Shown in pieces: positions 1 to 9,805 of a stretch of 64,000 bases of DNA. The position numbers and the translations under genes are program-made. The notes under the pieces are model-generated. The model ran no database searches and was not told the origin of the DNA. It worked only from the letters and a program-made list of their open reading frames with translations. Numbering within the stretch: the first letter of the stretch is position 1; every line of letters begins with the position of its first letter. Source of the stretch: Takakia lepidozioides (lineage: Eukaryota > Streptophyta > Takakiopsida > Takakiales > Takakiaceae); the NCBI GenBank assembly GCA_030704615.1, contig CM060732.1:31911053-31975052 (forward strand), read 5' to 3'.

Positions 1-1680
1 CCTTCCTTACAGTTCTTAAGGCTCAACTCAGGGCAGTCTGAAGGCAACAAAGCTAGTGTAGACTTACAAGGTAGGAATTTTGGTAGCTACCATAGGTAAC
101 TACTTGCTCTATGTGAAGCGGGTTTCTGCAGGAAACCATCAAACTAGTGCTTAAGTACTTCGAACGATAAGGGGAATCTCCTGGACAAGAACTCAGGGCA
201 AATTCATTTATGACTTTGTCAACTTTCCCTTAAGTTAAATATATCAGTACTCTGATTTACTCATTGTTCATTATAGGGTCAGACGCATTACCTTGGAATT
301 GCTCGCCTTCACGAATTTGGGGAGGTCTTCTGAACTTAAGATTACATGTGAAGAAGATGACAACACCTGAATAGGTCAAAATGTCTAGTTTCCTCGCGGA
401 GATCTGACACATTGTTTCTTATGTACCTCACTGTACCTCATACGTCCATTTCTTATCTTCTGGATATGCAATGTTCACTTCCATACAATGTATCGATATG
501 GATGATTCTGCAACAAATGATTCTGCAATCTATGGGTTGTTGTAGTTGTAAATTTTCTTGGAGTCTCTCTACCTGGATGGATATGGTCCATGGTTAACCC
601 TTGCTCTCCATGATGCCCACACCCAGTGAAGAATTAAGTATCTCAGATCTCATGAGGAAACCGAACCTCAATATATCTGAAAAATACAAAGGCCACACCA
701 ATCTAGAAAATTAATATGAATGTTTTCATCATCAGCTGTCCTCTGAGTGTGTTGTATGACAATCTCATGCATACGTTTGTAAGATGGCCACTTCATATAA
801 TTGAGCAAGGGCTGCATGTACATCACCAACATGAGGGAATGCCTTAACCAGAAAAGGCCATGTAAAATGTGAACCCTCCTACTGTATTCACCACAGCAAG
901 TCACTGGGGCTCATTTTGTTTCTGCTTGTCTGTCCAAGTGTCTCTCACAGGACTATCGATGATTGCTACATGTGTTGGTCATTACGTCCTTACTCCTCGA
1001 TTTCCATCAACAACAACATTATCACCTATCACCCTAAAACACTGTCATATGAGCCATTTAATTTCCTTCGCATGTCATTCCATTTGATCCTAAGTCATAC
1101 ATTAAATCGACCAAGTCCAGCTACTTGAAGACACGGGCAAAGAATAACTTAAGTGGAGAAAACGGGGCCATAGACAATCGGAGCAAGGAATTGACGGTAG
1201 TTTGATGACAGGGTTATCCGGAAGACATCTGATGCATAGAGGAGAATGAATTCATTTAACCGATCGTTATGAGTCAAAACCTCAGTGATAAAACACCCTT
1301 CTGTGATGTGTAGTACTATCATGTTTGAAACATAAGACTGACACCATTATCTTGCTGCCTCGTTCCAATCAAGCCATGACTGAGACAGGTCTATGGCCAA
1401 AAATGGGCAACCAAACATTAAACCCTTAATAACTGGAGTTGTCTGTCTCCTTGTGTATCCAAGGATTCTAAGCAGGGCAAATAGTGAATCCTTGGCCCTT
1501 GGACCATGGTCCATGATATGCCACTAGTACCGACAATCTTGTCGGAAATTACAGACCCTACTCACTATGCATGCATGCAGCACCGAAACCTGAGATGAGG
1601 CTTCATAAGTGGCCTCCACCACGCATTAGAAAACTTGCCAGGACCCTGAATCTGCGAGAAGACATAAGAAACATGTCGTG
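1..1680. other. No gene recognised
   Basis: I read both strands and found only short ORFs of under 110 codons with no domain signature and no convincing exon flanked by splice sites. The GC content is ordinary. This could be intergenic DNA or the 3' flank of the minus-strand ORF that ends at 1784. Confidence 0.4.
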
Positions 1681-1783
1681 ATTTTACTAAAAGTTCCAGC
1701 ACCCCATTTAAAATGTCAAATGAATCATCAAAGTTTGAGGTGCATAAACCAAAAAATCGAATCCCTACCTCTGAGCAGTATAT

Positions 1784-2185
1784 CTACATCAAGTACTGCT
1801 TCTGTTCCTCTATATACCTTCTCAGTCCATCGATCACTTTCTCCGCTTCCTCGTTCCTCTTGTCAGCTAATGCTTCGATATTCTCATTCTCCTCTTTTAC
1901 TTCTTTCAGCTCCCTCTCCGCCTTCTCTTTGTACCTCTCGTCATCTACTGCAATCTTTCCAGTTGTGGCCGATTTGTAGGCAAGGAGCATATCGGACACC
2001 AATTTAAGTGACGATATTGTCTTTTCATTTCTTCGGATTGATGACCGTAGATAATCCAGCACCTTCGCGATCGAATCCTCTCCTGGAGTTTCTTCATCGT
2101 TCCTGTCCATGTTCCCTAGCGGGCTCTGTACAGCCTCGTCGGGATCCATGTAAAGAGACCTAAGCACCAGATTTTTGTTCTCCAT
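1784..2185 (-). CDS. Hypothetical small coiled-coil protein
   Basis: This is a 133-residue ORF of unrecognised family. I chose the ATG at 2185 because it has A at -3 and G at +4; the open frame reaches a GTG at 2203 but a GTG start is unlikely in a plant. The N-terminal third is acidic and Ser/Asn-rich. From about residue 40 to the end it is highly charged (many Lys, Glu and Arg with spaced Leu and Ile), which predicts a long amphipathic helix or coiled coil. No catalytic motif, signal peptide or membrane segment is visible. It lies divergently from the PPR gene, with a GC-rich G-box-bearing interval between them. Function is unknown. It could be one exon of a larger gene or a chance ORF, although the consistent heptad-like composition argues for real coding. 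Confidence 0.45.
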   Translation of the reverse strand: MENKNLVLRSLYMDPDEAVQSPLGNMDRNDEETPGEDSIAKVLDYLRSSIRRNEKTISSLKLVSDMLLAYKSATTGKIAVDDERYKEKAERELKEVKEENENIEALADKRNEEAEKVIDGLRRYIEEQKQYLM

Positions 2186-2400
2186 CTTTCTGTCGTAAAC
2201 CACTTCTCTCTCTTATTTGTAATTGTGTGCCTCACATTGCCTCCGTCCTAAGCCAGTCTTCTCTACTCTCTCCATCTTCCCATCCATTTGCAGCAGAGGC
2301 TTCCAAAATCTCTCGCTCATCCTACTAATAACTTCGCTGTGAATCGCACGCAGTTTGAATCTGTGACTTCTCCAGTCCCTTCTCTCTCGTCTCATCTATC

Positions 2401-2460
2401 GCCTCACACGCAGGAAGGCCCGCGCCACGCCAGCTGGCGCGGGCTCTTCTGCCACGTGTG
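2401..2460. promoter_or_regulatory. GC-rich hairpin plus G-box between divergent genes
   Basis: A perfect 10-bp inverted repeat (2418-2427 with 2435-2444, 7-base loop) is followed by a CACGTG G-box at 2453-2458. The interval sits between the minus-strand coiled-coil ORF and the plus-strand PPR gene, so it could act as a shared promoter element bound by bZIP or bHLH factors. The motifs are seen directly; the regulatory role is inferred. Confidence 0.4.
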
Positions 2461-2714
2461 CTAAAGCGACCAATTCCGCGCCCTTTTAGTGTCCAGCTGT
2501 CACATCTTTTTGGCCTCGTGGAATTAAATTTTTCTCACACATGTCCTTTGAATTTAACAGTTGGCAACCCGTACATGTTTTTCATTCAGGGACATGGATG
2601 CATTTAGAATAACTCATCAGACTTTCATCCCTGTAAACGTTAAAAAAAAACCCTAGTATTTCGAGCACACTGAGGAAACGCTACACGTTTTCTTCGTTTC
2701 CTCTTCAGAGAAGA

Positions 2715-2990
2715 GGTTCAGTTTGCTCCAGAGGCACGCGGCAGAAACAGTAAGTGGCCTCTGGCGCAGGAGGAAAGAATGCCGACTCCCAGCCCAAGTA
2801 TGAATGATAGACCGGCGTCCCAGTAGTTCCCTGCTTCCCCCAATATCCCAACAGAACCCCAGCCAAATCACAGAAGAGGGAAGTCTTTTAGAGCTCCATG
2901 GTATTTGTGGACAACAGCACTGCCAACAAAACATACAGCTGGCTCGGAACTTGAAAAAATAATTCAGGGTTGCAACTATGATGATCCAAC
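2715..2990. repeat. Chimeric duplicate of two exporter-locus segments
   Basis: Positions 2715-2770 match about 26103-26160, and 2780-2985 match about 30145-30340 with only scattered differences. The second source segment contains the 5' edge of an exon of the ThrE-like exporter and the adjoining intron. The two parts lie about 4 kb apart at the source but are joined here at a short GGAGGA-like junction. On the minus strand the copy still reads like exporter membrane sequence, but it lacks the rest of the gene. It lies just upstream of the PPR-DYW gene, so it may contribute 5' UTR or promoter sequence there. Confidence 0.75.
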
Positions 2991-3121
2991 AGTTCCATAT
3001 CCAGCAGATAGAATTGGTACTGCTCATAGCACATGATTGCGCAGTCGTTTACCAACCCTATTTATGCAGCAAGATGCTCTGTTCCTTAACGTAACCTCTC
3101 TTCGTAGTATGTAGAAGGATT

Positions 3122-5110
3122 ATGTGTCTACGTGTTACGTTTCTGACAAGAAATTTTGAGGCCAGCAGGATGGCAGGATGGAATCCGCCACAGTTGTGTA
3201 TTGGACATGAGTCTGTTGCAAGGGGTAGCACTTCCCCTATCACCACCACTTTTGAAAGGGGATCAACAGAGGGAATCAACAGGGACATTTGGGGCACTTG
3301 TGGGTATGTGAGGACCCTGTGTAAGACAGGACGCCGGAAAGAGGCTCTGCACATTTTGAACCGACTTGGCATTCACGCAGACTCCAAAACTTATGTCTGT
3401 CTCTTGCAGGAGTGCATCAATATGAAGGACCTGGCAGAAGGAAAGCAAGTGCACACCCACATAGTCCAAAGTGGATTCAAACCAAACATCTTTGTACTCA
3501 ACACCCTTGTCAACATGTACTCGAAATGCAGGCGTATTGTGGATGCTCACGAAGTGTTTGATAAGATGTCTGAACGAGATGCCTTTACTTGGACTACAAT
3601 GATCCAAGGATATGCCAAGCATGGGTATGGTATGGAGGCTTTCAAGATCTATGAGCAAATGCAGCGGGAAGATGTGATGCCTAACAGGGTCACATACATT
3701 TGTGTCCTCAATGCATGTGCCAGCCTGGGAGCCCTAGACAAGGGCAAAGAGGTCCATGCTAATATAGTGAAATCTGGAATTCCGCCCGATATCAAACTTG
3801 AGACTGCCCTTTGTGACATGTATGCAAAATGTGGGAGCATGAAGAATGCAATGCAGGTCTTCAACAAAATGGTGGAACGTAATGTGGTATCATGGAATGC
3901 CATGATTGCAGGATATGCTCAACATGGGCGTGGTAGGGAGGCTTTTGAAATCTATGAGCAAATGCAACAGGAAGGAGTGATGCCTGACAGGGTCACATTT
4001 ACTTGTGTTCTCAATGCATGTGCCAGTCTAGGAATCCTACACAAGGGCAAGCAGGTCCATGCTGACATCATCAAAGCTGGAATTGCACCGGATATCGTTC
4101 TGGAGAATGCCCTTGTTGACATGTATGTCAAATGCGGGGGGATGAAATATGCGTGTTTAGTCTTTCACAATATGGCTAAACGAGATGTGGTCTCATGGAG
4201 TGCGATGATCTCAGGATGTGCCCAGCATGGTTCTGGTAGGGTAGCCCTGCAACTATTTGAACAAATGCAGCATCAAGGCTTGAAACCGAATGGTATCACC
4301 TTTATATCTCTTCTCTCTGCTTGTAACCATGTGGGCCTCGTGGATGAAGGCAGTCACTACTTCTATTCCATGAGTCGGGATCATGGCATCACTCCTACAG
4401 TGAAACATCTTTGCTGCATGGTGGACCTCCTTGGCCGTGCAGGGCAATTGGACAAGGCCAAGGACTTGATAAGTCAAATGCCGATTGAAGCAGATGCTGG
4501 GGTTTGGGGTGCATTGCTTGGTGCTTGCAGAATTCATGGGGATGTGGACCTAGCAGAACTTGCAGCAAGACGCCTTCTTGAGTGTGATCCAGAGGACAAT
4601 GGAGCTTATGTGCTGCTATCAAACATCTATGCTGCTGCTGGCAGATGGGATGATAAAGCAGAGGTGCGAAAATTGATGGAGGACAGAGGTATCAGAAAGG
4701 AGACAGGGCGCAGCTGCATTGAGGTCGGTAATCAGGTGCACACATTTGTTGTAGAAGACAAATTGCATCCACAAATTGAGGAAATCCATACTGAGCTGAA
4801 CAGATTGGCTGGGCAGATGAAGGAGGCTGGGTATGTGCCTGACACGCGCTTTGTGTTGCATGATGTGGAGGATGAGCAAAAGGAGTTGTCTCTGGGTTAC
4901 CACAGTGAGAAGCTAGCCATTGCATTTGGAATCATCAGCACTCCTCCTGGGACGCCAATCCAGATCATCAAGAACCTTCGAGTGTGTGGTGACTGCCACA
5001 CTGCTGCCAAGTTCATCTCAAAGATTGTTGGGCGAGCAGTTGTTATACGGGATGCCAACCGCTTTCACCATTTCAAAGAAGGACTTTGTTCTTGTGGGGA
5101 TTACTGGTGA
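3122..5110 (+). CDS. PLS-class PPR protein with E and DYW domains (RNA-editing factor)
   Basis: An intact, intronless 662-residue protein. After a basic, acid-poor N-terminus (possible organellar targeting peptide) come PLS repeats: partial P about 55-87, L 88-122, S 123-153, P 154-188, L 189-223, S 224-254, P 255-289, L 290-324, S 325-355, P 356-390, then L2/S2-like repeats to about 460 and E motifs to about 530. The DYW domain occupies about 531-662, with a PG-box-like start, the HxE site (His594, Glu596), the CxxC pair (Cys622, Cys625), the CSC triplet region (656-658) and a terminal Asp-Tyr-Trp. In this family the HxE/CxxC site is a zinc cytidine deaminase that makes C-to-U edits in plastid or mitochondrial RNA. 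All expected residues are present, so this copy should be active, unlike the decayed relatives at 10.7-16.6 kb. The ATG at 3122 gives the longest frame; Met17 at 3170 is an alternative. Confidence 0.95.
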   Translation: MCLRVTFLTRNFEASRMAGWNPPQLCIGHESVARGSTSPITTTFERGSTEGINRDIWGTCGYVRTLCKTGRRKEALHILNRLGIHADSKTYVCLLQECINMKDLAEGKQVHTHIVQSGFKPNIFVLNTLVNMYSKCRRIVDAHEVFDKMSERDAFTWTTMIQGYAKHGYGMEAFKIYEQMQREDVMPNRVTYICVLNACASLGALDKGKEVHANIVKSGIPPDIKLETALCDMYAKCGSMKNAMQVFNKMVERNVVSWNAMIAGYAQHGRGREAFEIYEQMQQEGVMPDRVTFTCVLNACASLGILHKGKQVHADIIKAGIAPDIVLENALVDMYVKCGGMKYACLVFHNMAKRDVVSWSAMISGCAQHGSGRVALQLFEQMQHQGLKPNGITFISLLSACNHVGLVDEGSHYFYSMSRDHGITPTVKHLCCMVDLLGRAGQLDKAKDLISQMPIEADAGVWGALLGACRIHGDVDLAELAARRLLECDPEDNGAYVLLSNIYAAAGRWDDKAEVRKLMEDRGIRKETGRSCIEVGNQVHTFVVEDKLHPQIEEIHTELNRLAGQMKEAGYVPDTRFVLHDVEDEQKELSLGYHSEKLAIAFGIISTPPGTPIQIIKNLRVCGDCHTAAKFISKIVGRAVVIRDANRFHHFKEGLCSCGDYW

Positions 5111-5407
5111 AATAAGGAATGACAGTAGATACTCCAGCTTGTCCAGATCACCCTCCACCAAAGCAGGTTGATTGTGGCTTGCCTCGTTGGTACTCCTCTG
5201 CTTCAAAATCTGGTCATCTTGGAAGGATCTGCACCCACAAATCCCTCCCTCCCTCGTGCAGCTACCAGGAGGTCCAGAAAATTTTCAGTGCATTTCACTG
5301 TGGGCAAAGCAAAAGTGTGCAAGTTTGGCACTTTTCATTTGAGAGAGAGGGTGAGGAGATAGACATATAGTTGTGGCGTCCGGGTGAAGGGTTGAGAGCG
5401 CCGTCAG
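5111..5407. other. Interval between PPR gene and next gene
   Basis: No ORF or recognisable motif apart from a GA-rich stretch near 5340-5360. It probably holds the PPR 3' UTR and the promoter and 5' UTR of the following same-strand gene. No clear polyadenylation signal or TATA box could be assigned. Confidence 0.4.
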
Positions 5408-7847
5408 ATGGCAGACCTTTCTGACAATGGAGGAGACGAAGAGCTGGATGCAGCTTTGGACATGGAGTTGGCTGCGTCCTTTCTCACGCATCCGCTTGCC
5501 TCCCACAGTCATGTAAGTTCAGATCAAAGCACTACGGTCTGTGATCAGTGTGACGGTGCGCAGAAGCAACCCTCCTGCAGATGGATTTATTGTATGGTCA
5601 TATTAATCCTGCAGGGTGTTACGTTTCACATGGGCCACGTGAGCCACTGAACTGTTTATTGAGAGCAAGAAGATGGAAGAAAGAAACGGACTTTCATAAT
5701 CTGTTTCACATGGTGGGAAATCAAGCAACTTTATTACAACCAGATGACTTTATATTTGGCTTCCAGGAGTCCTCCTACATAAAACTTCAAGGATCGTTGT
5801 CATTTCCTTATGAAAAGTCCCCTGTTCGTACTTGATCCGGTGCAAGGATGGGGGTGCTTTCTAGTATATCAGTCATTGAAAGGCACTAGTCTAGGTTCTG
5901 GTGCAATGATTGATCGAAAAAAATTGCAAGTGCCATACTAGGCCCCTTTAGAAGAAACCTTCCAGACCTACCTCGAAGCCCGTCACAATTTGGGAGAACT
6001 GGAGAAAGGCATTGAGCAGAAAATGAAACTCCAATGTCTGGTCGTCATTGTAGCCTACTTTGTCATAAGAGGTGATAACGTTCTCAGTTCATTCAGATCA
6101 GCTGCTTGGTACAGTACTTCTGATTTAAAAGCTTGAGTTTTTGGGCCAGTCATCTTGTAGGACTATCGGCTTAAGCTTTCTACCTTTAGGCTACCAGTAC
6201 TTTCAGAAGACTGATGCAGTCAAACTCCTAACCTCCTCTGCAATTGTGCGATTTTGTTGGTCTTCAGGACGTTGAACCCAGCCCCAACTTTGATACCAGG
6301 AGAATACTCTCTGTGGAGCCGTCGTCACAGCTAACTTTTGCATTCCCTGGTTGGGGAGTTGACATCTCGAGGGATGTAAAGGGCAAAAGGCCCTCCATTC
6401 TCCGCCATGTAGGCATTGCTACAAGTAACGAAGGGAGAGAGAAGGCATGCGCAGAGAAAGGTAAGAGCAAGCAGAAAGACGTAACATGGGAAGGACCTGA
6501 AGGCCGTAGGTCTTGTATGCCAATGTGATTGAAAGCTTACTGCCATTTCTGTTCCAAGTAGGCACCTTCATGGTAGGTGTTCTGATGTCTCCATTGGCCA
6601 CTTAGTCAATATTCCTCTGCTTGAAAAAGTAAGTATCTGTAGTTACTGCTTCTGTTGTATTCTCTTCTGGTTTTTAAGTGCAATACAGGAGGGACATAAT
6701 TTCCAATCTTTGTCATCTAGAGCAACATCTGAAGAGAGATGTTCCAGTCACAGTGCAACACCCCCAAAGTCCTTTCCTACAAGCCCTAGAAGGCTGCATC
6801 TCAAAACAGCAATTCCATTAACAGTAAGTCCATCTAACAAACATGAATCTCGGGTTCCTTTCTTGCTGCAAGAAAGAAATGAGATAGTGGTATTCTGTTG
6901 TTTGATGGCACATGCTTGCAACCAAAGCACAATTTCAATGCCAACTTTTTTGACACCTTTCAGATGTTTTCTTGTTTCCACTACAGGAGCAGTGTGAATT
7001 GCAAAATCCATCCCCTAGAAAATGTGCACCTGAGGAGTGGCGTCGAAGTTGCTGGCCAATGCCCCCCCATACCTGTCCAACAAGTCCTAGAAGGATTGAT
7101 TACAGGCCAACGATTTTAGTGCATTCAACACATGCAAGCTTGCTTTATTCTTTGTCCAGGGTCTATGGCCACAAGGTTACAGCAAACGTCTTACAAGTAC
7201 ATTTATTCATTGTCCAGGAACTGTAGCTACATGAAAGCCCTTGGTTGTCCACAACCACTTGAAGGAAATCTTCTGCCTCAAATGCCTCATCCTAGGCTTG
7301 TATTTAGTGCCTTCCATATGCTTGATATGCACAGGACTGCAAAATTAGTTTCTCACCAACACCTCAGGAGAGGTGTCAGAATCCCAAGACATCTCCTAGA
7401 GGCCTTCGAAAGTCAAAACGAGGCCAGCAGTGCCCTCTGTGAGTCCATCTGATGCATGTGAATGAGGAACAGCTTCAGATCTTGTTGTACAAATGAAGCT
7501 AGAGGAAAAGCCTTTGTTGTCTGGCATAGCAACTTGAAGGAGATCTGCTGCTTCAAATTATCGCCTGCTCTGTGAGAAGTGCTTGCATTTGATGCCTTCG
7601 ACATGCCTGCTATCCACAGGACTGCAAATTCAGTTACTCACCAAGATCTCAGGAGAGGTGCCACAGTCCCAAGACCTCTCCTAAAAGCCGTAAGAACATC
7701 AATATCAGGCCAGCAGCTGCATCTGTAAGTCCATCTTGTGAAGTACTTCCTGGGACTCTCAGACTTTGGAATAGTGCTAACCACAGCTTGAAGTTGACAC
7801 TGCGGGAATTTTTCTTGCTGCAATCAAGTGTTGCTGAGCCTTTAGGT
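5408..7847 (+). CDS. Unrecognised spliced gene with duplicated Cys/Ser-Pro-rich exons
   Basis: I do not recognise this family. Exon 1 (5408-5512, 35 codons) begins ATGGCAGAC and is very acidic, with a CAT|GTAAGT donor. Exon 2 starts after TCTTCAG at 6268 and ends in phase 0 at 6375 (GAT|GTAAAG) or 6408. Exons 3 (6689-6823, 45 codons), 4 (6987-7118, 44 codons), 5 (7335-7438, 104 nt) and 6 (7620-7724, 35 codons) are related. Each starts after a C-rich acceptor with GAG or GAC and encodes Cys, Ser-Pro and Arg motifs such as ERCxSP and TSPRR. Exon 7 (7797-7847) would end at TGA. Exons 3, 4 and 6 are symmetric (phase 0-0), so copies can be added or skipped without changing frame. Exon 5 is one base short of a multiple of three and should shift the frame if retained. 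The protein would be small, hydrophilic and basic in the middle; no catalytic domain is visible. Alternative 3' exons near 7888-7960 are possible. Confidence 0.55.
6689..7745 (+). repeat. Tandem exon-plus-intron duplications (four units)
   Basis: Four related blocks start at about 6689, 6987, 7335 and 7620. Three share the same donor context (GTRAGTCCATCT at 6824, 7439 and 7725), and the last two share about 100 bp of upstream intron including CTTGAAGGARATCT. The similarity extends through intron sequence, so the duplication was genomic and not a domain repeat acquired by exon shuffling alone. The fourth donor (7119, GTGCAT) is degenerate. Confidence 0.75.
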
Positions 7848-7849
7848 AC

Positions 7850-8910
7850 CTGTGAATAATGAAGTTTGATATGAATTGTGTGGTTTTTGATGTCTAGATT
7901 CAAAGTGAAGATGGAGAGGGAAGATACTTCCCTAAATGACTTAAGCCTCATCAGTTTCTAGTGCTACTTGTTGATCAATGGGCAAAATTGAGCTTTGATA
8001 AATACCTGACACTAGAAGGTGCATGCAAGAACTGTATTTTGTTGGTGGGGTTGTGATGAAGGCTTCTATTCGGCATTTGTCTGCGAAAGAAGAGGAGTGT
8101 TTACTTGAGGAGTGTTTACTTGAGCGCTCTGGTTTGAGCTCTGCAAGCCTGCGCCAGTCACCTCAGCATTGCGAGCATCATGTGGTATTGCCAGAGGCTG
8201 GTGATGGCTTGTATTTTGTTGCATTGTCCTTGTGCCTCGAAAGTATCACTTTTCATCTTGCATTAGCATCTAATATTGTTGTCAGAATGGTTCTGCATTC
8301 GCCATCAGAACGTTTGGTCCATCAATGATTTGATGATAGAAAGATTCTCAACATCGAGGGAGTCATAGACAAAGAAATTAAAAATTCCTAAGAAGAATAG
8401 AAAATTAAGCTTCTCAGAGCAGCTGGTGCAAGACAGTTCACATGGATTGAACAGGTGCCAGGTTGTATAAAATCAAACACTAGAAAATATTTTTGCTTGC
8501 TGTGCTGGTCTGAGTATGTGGAACAGTCTAAGACATCCACCAATCATGAAACTATCAGATCCTGAAGTGTGTGAAGTTTTACTGAAAGGAAAAACCACCA
8601 TATCCTGAGGTCTTTGTGCACACCATGGTGGTTGGGAAGCAGGTGCACTCGCAGTGTTTGTGCCCAGGATTCACAGACTTGAGTATTATAGAAGTTTTGC
8701 GGGAAATATGCTTAGTATTGAGAACTTACAAAAATACTCAGTGTCCGTGTGTACAGAGTTTGAAGTTTCAGCAAATACAGTTACTTGAGCACCAAATACA
8801 AACCATGGAAAATGGACGGTGTGGTTCTTCTTCTTTTTTCTTTTTTTTTCTTTTTTGGGGGAGGGGTTCTTCTACTCTCACAAAATGTTTTGTGTAGGCT
8901 CAATGATTTA
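7850..8910. other. No gene recognised downstream of the exon-duplicated gene
   Basis: The interval contains possible 3' exon or 3' UTR sequence (7888-7960), a 101-codon ORF at 8023-8328 without similarity to anything I know, and a short direct duplication near 8094-8125. A pyrimidine run lies at 8829-8855. Nothing firm can be assigned. Confidence 0.35.
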
Positions 8911-8916
8911 TTGGCT

Positions 8917-9515
8917 CTATCCCGCAAGGGATAGGGGCATTGTGGAGACTTCTTGCCTAGGCGGAGAACAGAGAACTAGGCTTATCCATTAAGCCTAGAG
9001 AGAGATAGAGAGTGCCTAGTCATTAGAGGGTTGATGGGACCCGCAAGGGATAGATGCATTGTGGAGACATCTTTAGGGAGAGAACTCGCCTATCCATTAA
9101 GCTTAGAGAGAGAGAGCAGGTTCGTTCTTTCACTCAATACGATGTGTGTGCCTCATGGTGTAAAAAGGGGTTTTAATTTTTTTCCCGGAATAATTTGCAA
9201 TAAATCTAACGAGGCCACTGTCCCTGTTAAGAAAAAAATAAAAACAAGCGGCTCCCGCCACAAGAGGCTATGTCCTTTGGTGATTTTGTGGTTGTTGTTT
9301 TATACTTTTTCTAGGGCTTCATGAATCATTCCCATCAACCCTCCATAGACTAGGCTTAATGGATAAGCCCAGTTCTCTCCCTAAAGATGTATCCACTATG
9401 CCTCTAGACTAAGCTCTCTCTCTCTAGGCTTAATGGATAAGCCTGGTTCTTAGCCTAGGCAAGAAGTCTCCACAATGCCTCTATCCCTTGCGGGTCCCAT
9501 CAACCCTCTAAAGAC
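8917..9515. repeat. Fold-back (long inverted repeat) element
   Basis: The left arm (8917-9115) and right arm (9329-9515) are inverted copies of the same sequence, sharing blocks such as CCCGCAAGGGATAG and GGCTTATCCATTAAGC. Each arm is itself a degenerate direct duplication, so the motifs appear four times. The spacer (9116-9328) holds a LINE-like 3' tail. A transcript through this region could form a long hairpin. It may be a fold-back transposon or an inverted duplication of a repeat; no target-site duplication was identified. Confidence 0.7.
9140..9250 (+). mobile_element. LINE-like 3' end fragment
   Basis: A block with GGGGTTTTAATTTTTTTCCC, an AATAATTTGCAATAAA-type stretch and an A-rich end with AAAAATAAAAAC closely resembles the 3' terminus of the LINE at 23170-23250. 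It is 5'-truncated and lies in the spacer of the fold-back repeat. Confidence 0.5.
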
Positions 9516-9528
9516 TAGGACCCCTTGT

Positions 9529-9610
9529 AGAGGGAACCTGTCGAAACCCGACCTGGCTGGAATCGAACTAGCCACCTTATCAGTTTCCTACTGATTTGCA
9601 AGACCCTAGA
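9529..9610 (-). mobile_element. tRNA-derived SINE-like fragment (minus)
   Basis: On the minus strand, TAGTTCGATTCCAGCC matches a Pol III B box (GTTCGANTCC) as in tRNA-derived SINE heads. The upstream A-box half is weak. It abuts the fold-back repeat and could equally be part of it. Confidence 0.4.
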
Positions 9611-9747
9611 GTAAATGATTTAGTAATTCAACTTAAATAAAATGAAAATATATATATATATATAAGACTTATATGATAGATTTAAACAGATTTTTGCCAC
9701 GCTCCAGTTTGATAGTGGATGGATTTTTGCCACTCTCCTCTCTCTGT

Positions 9748-9805
9748 CAAGGGGCCTGATTTGGGAGCTGTCGCTCCCAGGTGTTTCCCTTCAAAATTTA
9801 AAGAA
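9748..9805 (+). mobile_element. 3' end of a tRNA-derived SINE (plus)
   Basis: AAGGGGCCTGATTTGGGAGC followed by TGTCGCTCCCAGGTGTTTCC is the conserved 3' block of the SINE copies at 17.2, 17.8, 33.7 and 55.2 kb. The tRNA-like head is missing, so this is a truncated copy. Confidence 0.6.

Noticed and set aside
3263-5206. Many ORFs of 60-130 codons antisense to the PPR gene and PPR arrays
   Set aside because: They are shadow frames of strong plus-strand PPR coding sequence and have no domain of their own. The PPR repeats produce similar antisense ORFs in each copy.
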